Source of the DNA: Natronobacillus azotifigens
GTDB lineage: Bacteria; Bacillota; Bacilli; Bacillales; Amphibacillaceae
Length of the DNA: 64,000 bases
NCBI RefSeq assembly: GCF_026805325.1
Contig: NZ_JAPRAT010000017.1
Location: 17,297 to 81,296, forward strand
Reading direction: 5' to 3'
Positions 1 to 8,167 of the stretch are shown here, one piece after another; positions within the stretch are counted from its first letter, which is position 1; each line of letters opens with the position of its first letter. Below the pieces are notes generated by a model that did not search any database, had not been told where the DNA came from, and saw only the letters and a program-made list of their open reading frames with translations. The translations under genes and the position numbers were made by a program.

Positions 1-435
1 CACTTGTATAAAAGAGCCACTCAAAACGCGCAGGATAATCTAATGTGGGTAAGTCTATCGAAGCTGTGTTACTACAAAATAGCCTAAAGAAGCCACTGGA
101 GCAGCAATCTCTACTTCTGGGTGATTTTTTATTTTTTCCCACTCTGCTATCGAGATTCCGCCTGTTCCATCCCCTATGTAATTTTCTTCTACCGTTTGTA
201 AATGCTCTTCTATTATCGTTCTAGAACCTTCAGGCCTAACTAAGATATCATAGCTACCTCTGCTGTAGTTCTCCAAATTATCCATAACGATTACCTGTGT
301 TTCTTTAGATGCCTGTATTCCATATGAAGTTAAGAGAAGGATTGTTGCCATGGCAATGATCGTTATTACTGATTTGAATTTCTGATTACGAATTCTCTTC
401 CAACTTATCGCGAACATCCTTGACCCCCACCTCAT
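1..435 (-). pseudogene. FtsX/MacB-type ABC permease N-terminus, frameshifted and cut by the window edge
   Basis: This is the N-terminal part of an ABC-transporter permease. The first 40 residues give a basic amphipathic start and one membrane helix (about residues 20-42), followed by an extracellular segment typical of FtsX/MacB-like permeases. The reading frame closes with TAG at 55-57 after ...YFVVTQLR. Reading on in another frame from the repeat at about 65-70 (ACACA) gives a sensible continuation, TASIDLPTLDYPARFEWLF, to the window edge. A 2-bp expansion of the CA repeat therefore probably broke the gene, or it is a sequencing error. It overlaps the end of the upstream ATPase gene by about 50 bp, so the two were one exporter operon. 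The start could be the Met at 435 or the one at about 417. The rest of the gene lies outside the window. Confidence 0.6.
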
Positions 436-1087
436 TTAATGAGTGATTTTTCAACTCATATATTCTATCACCTTCCCTAGCTACTTCTTCATCATGAGTC
501 ACTACAATGATGGCGTGTTCTTTTTGCTTTAATGTATGCAAAATATGAAGAACTTGTCCTTTGTTATCGTTATCCAAGTTCCCGGTAGGTTCATCACAAA
601 TGATTAGTTTGGGATCATTAATTAATGCCCTCGCAATCGCTACTCTTTGTTTTTCCCCTCCAGATAAGGCCGAGGGTAATCGATGATAATACCCTTCACC
701 TATACCTACTTGCTCTAGCAAACTTTTTGCTTTAGCTGTTAACTGTTCCTTTTTTTTATCCCTAGCTAACGGGAGAATAACATTTTCCAACACGCTATAA
801 TAGGGTAATAATTTAAAATCTTGAAAAACAAATCCGATATGTAGTCTTCTCACATTGGACCTTTCATCATTGGTTAATTGGTGAATTTCCATGCCATCCA
901 ATTCAATGGATCCTTGATCACCCCCCTGAATTCCCGCTATACAGTTTAAGAGCGTTGTTTTCCCTGCTCCAGATGGACCAACAATACTAACCCACTCTCC
1001 AACTCGCAACTGTAAAGAAATATTCCGAAACAAAACAACATCCGTGTGCTGTGATACACTTTTTTTGATATTAGTTAAGGTTAACAA
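386..1087 (-). CDS. ABC transporter ATP-binding protein, MacB/LolD type
   Basis: The 233-residue nucleotide-binding subunit powers the FtsX-like permease encoded just downstream, probably for export or extraction of a peptide or lipophilic substrate. It shows Walker A GPSGAGKTT (37-45), the signature LSGGEKQR (141-148), Walker B LIICDEPTG (161-169) and the switch His in VVTHD (198). The length is normal for a stand-alone MacB-family ATPase. The start is TTG at 1087, preceded by AAGGAGG about 10 nt upstream. A closer ATG at 1092 is in another frame and hits a stop after three codons. The partner permease is frameshifted, so the pair may no longer function. The substrate cannot be read from the sequence. 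Confidence 0.9.
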   Translation of the reverse strand: MLTLTNIKKSVSQHTDVVLFRNISLQLRVGEWVSIVGPSGAGKTTLLNCIAGIQGGDQGSIELDGMEIHQLTNDERSNVRRLHIGFVFQDFKLLPYYSVLENVILPLARDKKKEQLTAKAKSLLEQVGIGEGYYHRLPSALSGGEKQRVAIARALINDPKLIICDEPTGNLDNDNKGQVLHILHTLKQKEHAIIVVTHDEEVAREGDRIYELKNHSLNEVGVKDVRDKLEENS

Positions 1088-1395
1088 AGCATAGATTCCT
1101 CCTTAAATAGAAGCATGAGTAAGATGAACAAATAGAAAATTACTCCGGAACGATACGGAATGTGTAAGCAGAAGTATGAGTTCATTAGAAGTAATAACTT
1201 AGAGGGGAACAGGTTCTTAGAAGTTGAGTATATTTCCGGAGTAGAAAAGACTTGATTTATATTGCTATGCACACACTGACCATTTTTGTATTTGTCTTGG
1301 TTAGTTAGGTGCGCTAATTTTTCCTGACATTGATGTAGTACCGTAACGCTTGTTACACTACTTTTAATATTCGGTGGTGGTGAATAAATGGACAA
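1081..1395 (-). CDS. Weak small ORF upstream of the ABC ATPase, one possible membrane helix
   Basis: This is an open frame of 104 codons from TTG to TAA whose end overlaps the start of the ABC ATPase by 7 bp. The product would have one hydrophobic segment near the C-terminus (FYLFILLMLLF). I recognise no family. No Shine-Dalgarno sequence lies close to the TTG; the nearest GAGGGTG is more than 20 nt away. It may be a decayed first gene of the exporter operon or a chance frame. Confidence 0.2.
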   Translation of the reverse strand: MSIYSPPPNIKSSVTSVTVLHQCQEKLAHLTNQDKYKNGQCVHSNINQVFSTPEIYSTSKNLFPSKLLLLMNSYFCLHIPYRSGVIFYLFILLMLLFKEESMLC

Positions 1396-1510
1396 CGGTA
1401 TATATAAGAGAGAAATTTCACCCTCTTTTTTCCATTTTATGTACTATACAATGATACAGAAAAAAATGGAAAAAACAATGGATTTGATCGAATATTTTTA
1501 ATTATTACAT

Positions 1511-1690
1511 AAAGGGAAGCTGCAATCAGTGGGGTTTTTAGTTATTCCCCCACTGATTGTTAGCCTTAAAGGATGACCTAAAGGCCTTTGAACCCTTTGG
1601 GGTGCTAGCGTCCATTACTCCCACTTAAACAACTTGGGATTCTCCTTGTTTGGAAGTGGGAGTCTTACGGACGGTTGCTCCGGGATAAAG
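1511..1690. repeat. Structured dispersed repeat, copy A
   Basis: The first stem is a perfect 12-bp inverted repeat (CAATCAGTGGGG at 1523-1534 with its complement at 1548-1559). The second is ACTCCCACTT at 1617-1626 with its complement at 1654-1663, extended by CGTCC/GGACG. The conserved string GGGGTGCTAGCGTCC lies between them. Copies B (1943-2093) and C (28504-28675) share the same order of elements and orientation. Read on the minus strand it ends ...GATTGCAGCTTCCCTT. Two subterminal palindromes without a coding region recall the right end of IS200/IS605 elements; that assignment is inference. Confidence 0.75.
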
Positions 1691-1708
1691 GAATCACGGT
1701 AAGCTTGC

Positions 1709-1749
1709 GAACCGATGATGACTTATCGTAGATTGCTTCGTGAAGTTGC
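1709..1749. repeat. Short repeat shared with the cysE leader region
   Basis: The stretch AACCGATGATGACTT...TAGATTGCTTCGTGAAGTTG recurs at about 51131-51167 with a 4-bp gap and two or three mismatches. Weaker similarity may continue to about 1846, up to a poly-A/GCC segment. It lies directly beside structured repeat copy A. No function is apparent. Confidence 0.55.
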
Positions 1750-1838
1750 CTAGTTTTTGGCGCTCGAATCTAGACGTGGCTATATCCTATAAGGGGAATT
1801 TATCCACAACTAACGAATGTTTTAATTTCCTAAATAAC

Positions 1839-1869
1839 AAAAAAGCCTTCCGCAAAAGCGAAAAGCTAG
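1839..1869 (-). terminator. Intrinsic terminator without an assigned gene
   Basis: On the minus strand AGCTTTTCGC-TTTT-GCGGAAGGCT forms a 10-bp stem with G-U pairs and a tetraloop, followed by TTTTTT. It lies between repeat copies A and B, about 240 bp past the end of the chemotaxis gene. It may terminate that transcript or be left over from a lost gene. Confidence 0.5.
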
Positions 1870-1942
1870 TTTCCTTGCCATACTCTATGATGAAAGCCTT
1901 ATTGATAACTCCGTTTAAACGTTTACCACCGTCATTTATAGA

Positions 1943-2093
1943 GTGAAACTTCAATCAATGGGGGTTTTTAGGTATTACCCACTGATTGGCCTTTGAACCA
2001 TTCGGGGTGCTAGCGTCCGTTACTCCCACTTAAACCACTTGCTTTTCTCGTTGTTTTGAAGTCGGAGTCTTACGGACGATTGCTCCGGGATAA
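1943..2093. repeat. Structured dispersed repeat, copy B
   Basis: This is the best-preserved outer hairpin of the family: CGTCCGTTACTCCCACTT (2014-2031) pairs with AAGTCGGAGTCTTACGGACG (2059-2078) with one mismatch and a bulge. The first stem is CAATCAATGGG/CCCACTGATTG (1952-1988). Relative to copy A it lacks about 20 bp between the stems. It ends 18 bp from the stop codon of the chemotaxis gene. Confidence 0.75.
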
Positions 2094-2110
2094 ATCCTCA
2101 CACCATTTCA

Positions 2111-3865
2111 TCAACTCATCACATCATATTTCTCAATTAAGTTACTTAACTCTTGATTCAAGTGCGTAAGTTGTTCTGCAGATTCCGCAACATTTCCCAT
2201 CACACGAACTTGTTCATCAATCGAAGAGGTAATTTCTTCAACCGATGCTGCTGTTTCTTCTGACACACTAGAAGCACTCTCTATTGCCGCACTCATTTCT
2301 TTATTATGATCTGTGATTGTATCAATCTCTTGCTTTACTAAGTTTAAGGAGCTAACAATGTCTTCAACAGAGAGGGATAGTTGACCAAACTTACTTCTCG
2401 TACTAATAACATCAGTGCTCAACTCTTCTGCTGTCTTCATCGTACCTTCTACTGTTTTCACTGTGCTAGCTGTTTCATTAACAATCGCAGAAACCACTGA
2501 TTGTACTTGATGGGTCGCGCCCTTAGATTGCTCAGCTAATTTTCTGATCTCCTCTGCAACAACGGAGAACCCTTTACCATGCTCACCAGCACGTGCTGCC
2601 TCTATACTGGCGTTTAGTGCTAATAAATTCGTCTCTTCAGCAATATTCTCAATCGTATCCATCACTTTGGTAATTTCTTTCACTTTATCACTTAAATCCT
2701 TAATCTCATTGCTAACTTGCTGAGAAGCAGTTAAAGACTCGGCATTAGAAGTTTGGAGCCTTTCAATAATTTCACTTCCTTCTGTCGAAAGTGTTGCCGT
2801 CTTGGTCGTCAACGTGCTCATCTTTTCATTTTGCGATGCCATTGCAGTGATTGCTTTTGTCAAAAGATCTACTCGTGAGTTAATATCTTCAAGATCATTT
2901 GCTTGCTCTTGTGTCCCTGTGGCAATTTCGGCAATTGCTTCGCCAACTTCTTGACTACTAGCAGATGTTTCTTCAGATATAGCTGATAAATCAGTTGCTG
3001 AATCAAGTAGATGTGTACTTGTTTTTTGAACATTAGTAACTAAAGTCTTTAATTCCACCGACATTTTATTAAACGCTGTTGCTAATTGTCCAATTTCATC
3101 GCTAGATTCTTTAAGGTTTGTTTGATAGATCTTACCTTCCGCGATGTTATTTGACACATCTGCTACATTTTTTAACAGCTTAATTTTAGAGCGTGTTAAG
3201 AAATAAAACACCAATGTACTTAAAATGACCAATACAAATGTAGAAAGGAGAATAAAAGTAGATAGTGTGTTCAAGTCTTCATAAAATTCATCTTGAAAAA
3301 CAACCATACCGATCGTCCAATCCCATGGTTCAAAATGTTGCATGTAAGCAGTCTTGTCTCGATAAGAACCATCTTCCTGTAAATCTGCATAGATCACATA
3401 TTGATCTTCGATACCACTAGCTTGCCCAGCCGCCACCATCATGGCACGATTATTTCTCGTATGCTCATTGGGTGGTTCTTGGCCGACACGACTCGGGTGT
3501 ATTTGTAACACATAATCTTGATCATAAGCTAATAAATAGCCATCTTGTTTATACGAAAATTGGGAGGATAAATAATCATAATTACCTTCTTCATTTACGG
3601 GACCACCTAAAACTAGCCGTGCTTGTTCTTGTGCTTCCTCTAATGAAAATATTCCTAATTCCACATTTTCATTCAAAAGCTCAAGGGATGCTAAAGAGCC
3701 GTCTACAATACTTTTCAAATCGCGTTCACCAGCTTCTAGCAATTGACTTCTTGCTATATAATAGCTTGTTGTTCCAACTAATGCTCCTGTAATGAGAATA
3801 ATAACAGTAACAAGTAACATCAACTTTGTTGAGATTGAATGAAACATATTACTAAATTTCGACAT
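2111..3865 (-). CDS. Methyl-accepting chemotaxis protein with Cache-type sensor
   Basis: This membrane chemoreceptor of 584 residues passes ligand signals to CheA/CheW and is adapted by CheR/CheB methylation. It begins with a membrane helix (about 13-35), followed by an extracytoplasmic sensor of about 165 residues whose spacing and motifs ([25 protein letters not shown]) fit a single Cache domain. A second membrane helix follows at about 202-226, then HAMP and a long coiled-coil signalling domain with the conserved hairpin tip [21 protein letters not shown] place the start at the ATG at 3865, because AAAAGGAGG lies 7-8 nt upstream; an in-frame Met 18 codons earlier has no such site. GTCGATAA at 3899-3906 could be a sigma-D -10 element, but no clear -35 is visible. 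The ligand is unknown; small carboxylates are common for this class. Confidence 0.93.
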   Translation of the reverse strand: MSKFSNMFHSISTKLMLLVTVIILITGALVGTTSYYIARSQLLEAGERDLKSIVDGSLASLELLNENVELGIFSLEEAQEQARLVLGGPVNEEGNYDYLSSQFSYKQDGYLLAYDQDYVLQIHPSRVGQEPPNEHTRNNRAMMVAAGQASGIEDQYVIYADLQEDGSYRDKTAYMQHFEPWDWTIGMVVFQDEFYEDLNTLSTFILLSTFVLVILSTLVFYFLTRSKIKLLKNVADVSNNIAEGKIYQTNLKESSDEIGQLATAFNKMSVELKTLVTNVQKTSTHLLDSATDLSAISEETSASSQEVGEAIAEIATGTQEQANDLEDINSRVDLLTKAITAMASQNEKMSTLTTKTATLSTEGSEIIERLQTSNAESLTASQQVSNEIKDLSDKVKEITKVMDTIENIAEETNLLALNASIEAARAGEHGKGFSVVAEEIRKLAEQSKGATHQVQSVVSAIVNETASTVKTVEGTMKTAEELSTDVISTRSKFGQLSLSVEDIVSSLNLVKQEIDTITDHNKEMSAAIESASSVSEETAASVEEITSSIDEQVRVMGNVAESAEQLTHLNQELSNLIEKYDVMS

Positions 3866-3979
3866 CGTTTTTCCTCCTTTTAAGAAACCCTTTCTCTTTT
3901 TATCGACAAATTTAAACAAAATTCAATTCGTTTTCCCAATAAAAATCGACAATTATTTTCGGAGCTTTTTAAATAGGAT

Positions 3980-4017
3980 ATAAAACCCCTGCTTCTTTTC
4001 GAATGCAAGGGTTTTGT
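3980..4017 (-). terminator. Intrinsic terminator downstream of the GNAT pseudogene
   Basis: AAAACCCTTGC pairs with GCAGGGGTTTT (one mismatch) around a 12-nt loop, and the flanking A and T runs make it potentially bidirectional. It separates the GNAT remnant from the chemotaxis gene. Confidence 0.7.
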
Positions 4018-4076
4018 GCTGTGAATATAGGATCGTTTTGTTTAGTAATCGACTGTAAAAAATGCTTCAACATTTC

Positions 4077-4600
4077 CTATGAAAAATGTTTTACGTAACA
4101 AGCACATTGATGGATTCTATTCGTTTTTTCGCTAAATTGTTCAATATCGTCCCCAACATAATGAGCAAAGCTATTTACTAAAAATAAATCGGGAACCTTC
4201 GTGTGCATAATCTCATTCATTTGATTTCCTTTAAAATAGACATGATAATACGTTTCCGTCTGTGAAGAGTTCATTTTTTCATACCAATTTCGAACCCACT
4301 GGTCATCTCTTGTCCAGGCCTCGAAACGATTTAATTTGCGCTCTATCGCTCTTTTTTCCGCTTCTTTTAATAAGGCTTCTCCTATACCTCTTCTGTGATA
4401 GTCTGGGTGGATAGCAATATGAGAAATCATCCCCCCAAGTCCGCTTCCTTTAGAGCAAACGGTAGATTCCTCTTTTTCTTATTCAACATCAATTAGCCCA
4501 ACAATTTGACCATTCAACTCTGCCACAAGTTTGATTGCAGGATTTTCATAATGTTCCTTCTTGTTTAACACATTATCAAATATGCAGTCTATAGAAGGAT
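4077..4600 (-). pseudogene. GNAT-family N-acetyltransferase interrupted by one in-frame TAA
   Basis: The downstream 117 codons from 4430 encode the core of a GNAT acetyltransferase. The acetyl-CoA loop HRRGIGEALL follows the strand SHIAIHPDY. Reading upstream in the same frame gives KLVAELNGQIVGLIDVE, then TAA at 4479-4481, then EKEESTVCSKGSGLGG directly into MISHIAI. A single nonsense codon thus splits an otherwise continuous domain. Upstream of about 4600 the frame soon meets another stop and no proper N-terminus is recognisable, so the gene has lost its 5' end as well. The short product from 4430 lacks the first half of the fold and is unlikely to be active. Confidence 0.75.
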
Positions 4601-4856
4601 TAATTAATATTAATGATCCCAATACTGATATTTATAAAACTATATATAATGAAGGAATTAATCATTACAAAAACACTCATTAATACGAAAGACCACAAAT
4701 GCTTTTAATTAATTTTTTCTAAAAGATCACTGTTTTCATAAAGTTTGTTGTTTTATAATAAAAATTATGATGTTTTAATTTGGAACAAGGTATTTTATGA
4801 TTTAAGCAACTTCAGATAGATTCTATAGTAATTATGACTGTCGAAAAAAGGAGGAG

Positions 4857-5102
4857 TTGAATATGAATCTGTTATTGTTTATGGTTATTTTAATTTTTGT
4901 TATACCTATCTGTATTTTACTTCACGAGGTAGGTCATGGGATAGGAGTAATATCTTTTTCAAAATCTGATGTACATATCTATTTAGGGGTAATAAATGAG
5001 AATAATAAAGAAAACTTCAGGCTTGGAAGACTTCATTTTCACATTAAATGGGGTTTTGTAGGGTACGCCCATTGGGGTATGTTCTGTACTTATAGAGGAT
5101 AA
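4857..5102 (+). pseudogene. Truncated HExxH membrane protein (M50-like or DUF3267-like fragment)
   Basis: The 81-codon frame has a well placed ribosome site (AAGGAGG about 8 nt before the ATG region at 4857-4863). It starts with a membrane helix running into LLHEVGHGIGV, a zinc-protease motif buried at a helix end as in site-2-protease-like families. The segment LGRLHFHIKWGFVGYAHW then leads abruptly to a stop. Further membrane helices and the third metal ligand expected in such families are missing, so the gene is probably cut off at about 5090 by a rearrangement that joined it to the T-box fragment just downstream. It is the only rightward gene in this part besides the integrase. Confidence 0.55.
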
Positions 5103-5123
5103 TTATGTAAGTAATTAGTAAAT

Positions 5124-5190
5124 AAAGGTGGTAACACGAGTTAAACCTCGTCCTTAGACATTACGTTTGTCTCAGAGCGAGGTTTTTTAA
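5124..5190 (+). ncRNA. 3' half of a T-box leader (antiterminator/terminator) with no downstream gene
   Basis: AAAGGTGGTAACACGAG at 5124-5140 closely matches the T-box core (AGGGTGGNACCGCG). It is followed by AACCTCG (5144-5150), the remnant CGTCC, and the complement CGAGGTT at 5078+100 (5178-5184) leading into TTTTTT. This is the standard arrangement of a T-box terminator. Stem I and the specifier loop are absent, because the HExxH fragment occupies that space, and no rightward gene follows. It may now act only as a terminator between the converging genes. Confidence 0.7.
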
Positions 5191-5221
5191 TTTTTTTCCA
5201 GATAATCTTAGGGGGTATAAT

Positions 5222-5809
5222 CTATTCTAATGTATTTAAATCAATGTTTATCTCGTCGCTTCGTTCATTTATAGCCTGGATTAACTCTGGCTCTGTCAAT
5301 TCATCTAAACCAGTATCATCCAAAGGACTAACCTGTCTGACAAAGATATCGTCTACCTTATTGTACCTTCCTTGGGGACCACCGGTGCCCCCTAATACTT
5401 CGCCGAACTCGGAATCCACCTCATTTAAAAAGATAATATAGGTTTCTCCCACTTCAAATAATGGATCGTCATCAAATAGGAAATTTGGGCTTCCAGATTG
5501 AATGAAATTTATCTCTTCACCATAATCAAGGTTATCATAAAAATAATGGTTAATGGTTGCTTCATACTCTGTGAACTCAATAAACATATCTTCATCATAT
5601 TCATGTTCTAAAACATCAACGATCTTAGTAACGGTGATATTTGCGATGATATCGGCTTCTTTAGCTGTTTGTTCAAGTGTGTATGTTGGTCGTGATGCAT
5701 GCATAATTCTTGGCTCTGGATTCTCATCAGTCGATGCATTTTCAGGATTGTTGCATCCAACGAGTAACAATCCAACTACAAGAAAAACTAATAAGCTTCT
5801 TTTTCGCAT
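5222..5809 (-). CDS. Secreted lipoprotein of unknown function, paired with a matrixin-type protease gene
   Basis: The 195-residue protein has a lipoprotein signal peptide with lipobox LLVGC (Cys19), so it should be anchored on the outer face of the membrane. The mature part is acidic. It contains ADIIANITVTKI and a conserved-looking block ending DDPLFEVGETYIIFLNE, a pattern I associate with a small beta-rich secreted domain of unknown function. It starts 25 bp after the metalloprotease frame on the same strand, so the two were probably co-transcribed. A decayed paralogue lies on the other side of the protease gene (6838-7120), suggesting a tandem duplication. A role as inhibitor or partner of the protease is only a guess. 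Confidence 0.8.
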   Translation of the reverse strand: MRKRSLLVFLVVGLLLVGCNNPENASTDENPEPRIMHASRPTYTLEQTAKEADIIANITVTKIVDVLEHEYDEDMFIEFTEYEATINHYFYDNLDYGEEINFIQSGSPNFLFDDDPLFEVGETYIIFLNEVDSEFGEVLGGTGGPQGRYNKVDDIFVRQVSPLDDTGLDELTEPELIQAINERSDEINIDLNTLE

Positions 5810-5834
5810 AAATTAACCTCCTGATAAATTGTAT

Positions 5835-6410
5835 TTATTGTGAATTTATCCAGTCGACTGCATTGAGTTCATCATAACTAGGCGTTTTTATCCAATTCGT
5901 TGTTGGGTCGGGACGCATAATTTGATAGGGATCATCAAAGTGTCCTAGCCCAAGCACGTGTCCAAACTCATGTGTTGCTACTGCATGTTGATCAGTAATG
6001 CTTAAATTCTGCATAAAATAATCATTGTAGATTATTCGCCATACTGTAACATATTGTCCACTAGTTGCTAAACGTTGGTACACAGCATACCAAGGAGATA
6101 ACGAGGAATGAGTTCCTCCAATTGTATTTTGAGTATTAGTTCCTTCACTTAAAAAGACTTCACTTACTCCATTATTCCAACGACTACTTGCGGTATTGGT
6201 AATACTACGTTAATTTGTATTGTAATCATTTAGGGATGAGAGTTTTTCATATGGAATAACAAAACTTGCTCTTAACTCAGGACGATAACCCGAGTAAGTC
6301 CAATTTCCAACTGGCGGGTTATTAATTGTGTATGACGATACTTCATTTGTTAGAATGAATAATAATACTAAAGATAGTATAGTTGTAAATAACTTCTTAT
6401 TGAATTTCAA
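5835..6410 (-). pseudogene. Matrixin-type secreted metalloprotease with one in-frame TAA
   Basis: The frame runs from a TTG at 6410 (GAAGGGAG about 9 nt upstream) through a signal peptide (KKLFTTILSLVLLFILTNEVSS) to a TAA at 6210-6212. It continues in the same frame with RSITNTASSRWNNGVSEVFL and on to the end at 5835. The C-terminal part has the zinc site HEFGHVLGLGH, the HExxHxxGxxH motif of metzincins, and a downstream IMRP in the place of the Met-turn. Everything needed for a small M10-like protease of about 190 residues is present except for the single stop. Either the gene was recently inactivated or the base was misread. Confidence 0.8.
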
Positions 6411-6429
6411 AACTGATAATCTCCCTTCT

Positions 6430-6837
6430 AATATTAAGATTTAACGATTTAAATAAATAATAGAAATCATTGATCGTGATATTATAAGTTATGATTAACA
6501 AGCTCTGGGTGATTTGTGGAAACAACGGAATCCATAGTGAGGTAGCATTCTCAATTTGCGTCAGTGGGGAATAGTCATTTCATAAAGTGTTTACTACTTT
6601 TTATACAGGAAATTAAATCAATTCCTTCTTGAAATTATGTTACACATTATACATTAGTTTTAAAAAACATCAGCACCATCGACTGAATTAGTGTATTTTT
6701 AACAAAACTAGTTATAGTTCGACAAACAACTCAACTAAAGACTCTTTTCTTAAAATCTAGCTATTAATTTGACTTGGAAAGCCAGCAAAAAAATGTGTTT
6801 ACTGGCGTTTAGTTTTGCTATTCAAAAATATTCAAAT
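6430..6837. other. Intergenic stretch with nothing recognised
   Basis: This AT-rich stretch upstream of the protease gene has no open frame that resembles a protein. A 9-bp hairpin, GCCAGTAAA/TTTGCTGGC on the minus strand (about 6782-6808), has only a weak T run behind it. It may be the terminator of the decayed lipoprotein copy that ends just before it. Confidence 0.4.
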
Positions 6838-7120
6838 AAATATTTAGCTCTTCGTTCCGTTCAGGATTAATTCCCCCTTCAGTCAACCGTCTTAGACCGG
6901 TATCTCCTGTAGGAGTTAGCTGTCTTAAAAAATACATCATCTGATTTATTATACCTTCCTAACAGGCCGCCGGTCATAACCGAATTTGTTCCAAGGTTGG
7001 GGTGTTCATGATTATCTAAAAAAATATAGGTTTCGCCGACTTTGAGAAGTGGATCATCACCAAATCTCCAATTTGGTTCGCCAGCTTGTAAAACGTTTAT
7101 TTCTTAATCGTAACCCGCCT
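6838..7120 (-). pseudogene. Remnant of a second copy of the lipoprotein
   Basis: Minus-strand translation gives EINVLQAGEPNWRFGDDP, then LLKVGETYIFLDN and TGGLLGRYNKSDDVF. These match the intact lipoprotein at 5222-5809 (EINFIQSGSPNFLFDDDP, FEVGETYIIFLNE, GPQGRYNKVDDIF). A stop codon precedes EIN, and one frameshift after DDVF is needed to recover LRQLTPTGDTGLRRLTEGG. The N-terminal half, including the signal peptide, is gone; the remnant abuts the integrase remnant at about 7110. Confidence 0.8.
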
Positions 7121-8099
7121 TAATATAAAAAACTAACTAAAACATTTCCGACTAAGAAAGAAGCGAAACTTTGGGCTTTAGAAATGGAATTAGCGAAAGG
7201 GGAAGAAAAAGAACTTGCTCACAGAACAACGCCATTTGCAGAGTTCTTTGAGAATTGGATTTATCTTGTTAAGGTTAATGATGTCAAAGAAACGACATTT
7301 CAAAATTACATTCGTACTTTAGGGTTTATTAGAAACTTATTTCAGGATATCCAATTAAAAGATTTAAATGATATTGTTGTTCAGAAGAAAATTGATGAAT
7401 ATGCAAAAACCCACTCTCTCAAGACAACACATGAAGTGCTGCTTAAAATTAAAACATCTTTACGCGATGCATATGCTCGTGGTTATATTGCAAACGACTT
7501 TGCACCATTAGTAAAAACACGTGGTGTAAATCCACCAAAGCGAAACAGATCTTTATCTATTACGGATTTTAAAAGCTACGTAATTACGTTTTACAGCATC
7601 CAGAAGACGAATTAAACTTACTTGTATTACTTGCATTAGAAACAGGTATGCGACGTGGAGAACTACTAGCAATACGACCAGGGATCCTTTATGAATACGG
7701 AATGAAAGTTAGAAATTCCATCCGCCCTACTTCTGATGACACTTCGCTAAAGACACAAATTGCAAAATGTGATGTTTCTATTAACAAAGAAGTATATGAA
7801 CTCATTCGTAAAATTCCTGTTAAAGAGAATGGTTATATTTTCAACTTTGGAGGTTTTAAACAGTCGGAACAATTAGCGGAGAGTTATTGAAGAAATTAGA
7901 TATTAAGAAAACAACGTTTCACGGTTTAAGAGATACCCACGCGTCATTTTTATTTGCTCAAGACATAGATATTACTTATGTATCGAAACGGTTAGGACAT
8001 ATTAACATCCAAACCACACAAAATTATTATCTGGAATTAATGCCAGAAAAAAAACACCAGCAAGATGCTGATGCTTTAAATCTGTTAAATGCTTTATAA
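7105..8099 (+). pseudogene. Tyrosine recombinase (phage/ICE integrase), two frameshifts and truncated start
   Basis: Three consecutive frames together encode a tyrosine integrase. The first (to 7615) holds the end of the arm-binding domain (TFPTKKEAKLWALEMELA) and the SAM-like core-binding domain. The second (from about 7590 to 7890) has the first catalytic Arg in LETGMRRGELLAI. The third (7887-8099) has HGLRDTH, the LGH box and the Tyr nucleophile in TTQNYYLEL. Part of the catalytic domain between the first Arg and KTQIAK seems shortened. The gene runs toward rpsI and stops 69 bp from its 3' end. Integration next to the 3' end of rpsI is known for some Firmicute ICEs, so this is probably a relic of such an element. 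Confidence 0.85.
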
Positions 8100-8167
8100 G
8101 ATTAACGTTAATTTGCACCAACTTGCACCAAAAAACCTTTGCAAACGTTGGTATATCAACAAACCTA

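Noticed and set aside
1740..1946. 68-codon rightward ORF between repeat copies A and B
   Set aside because: No recognisable family or ribosome site; it spans a minus-strand terminator and repeat sequence.
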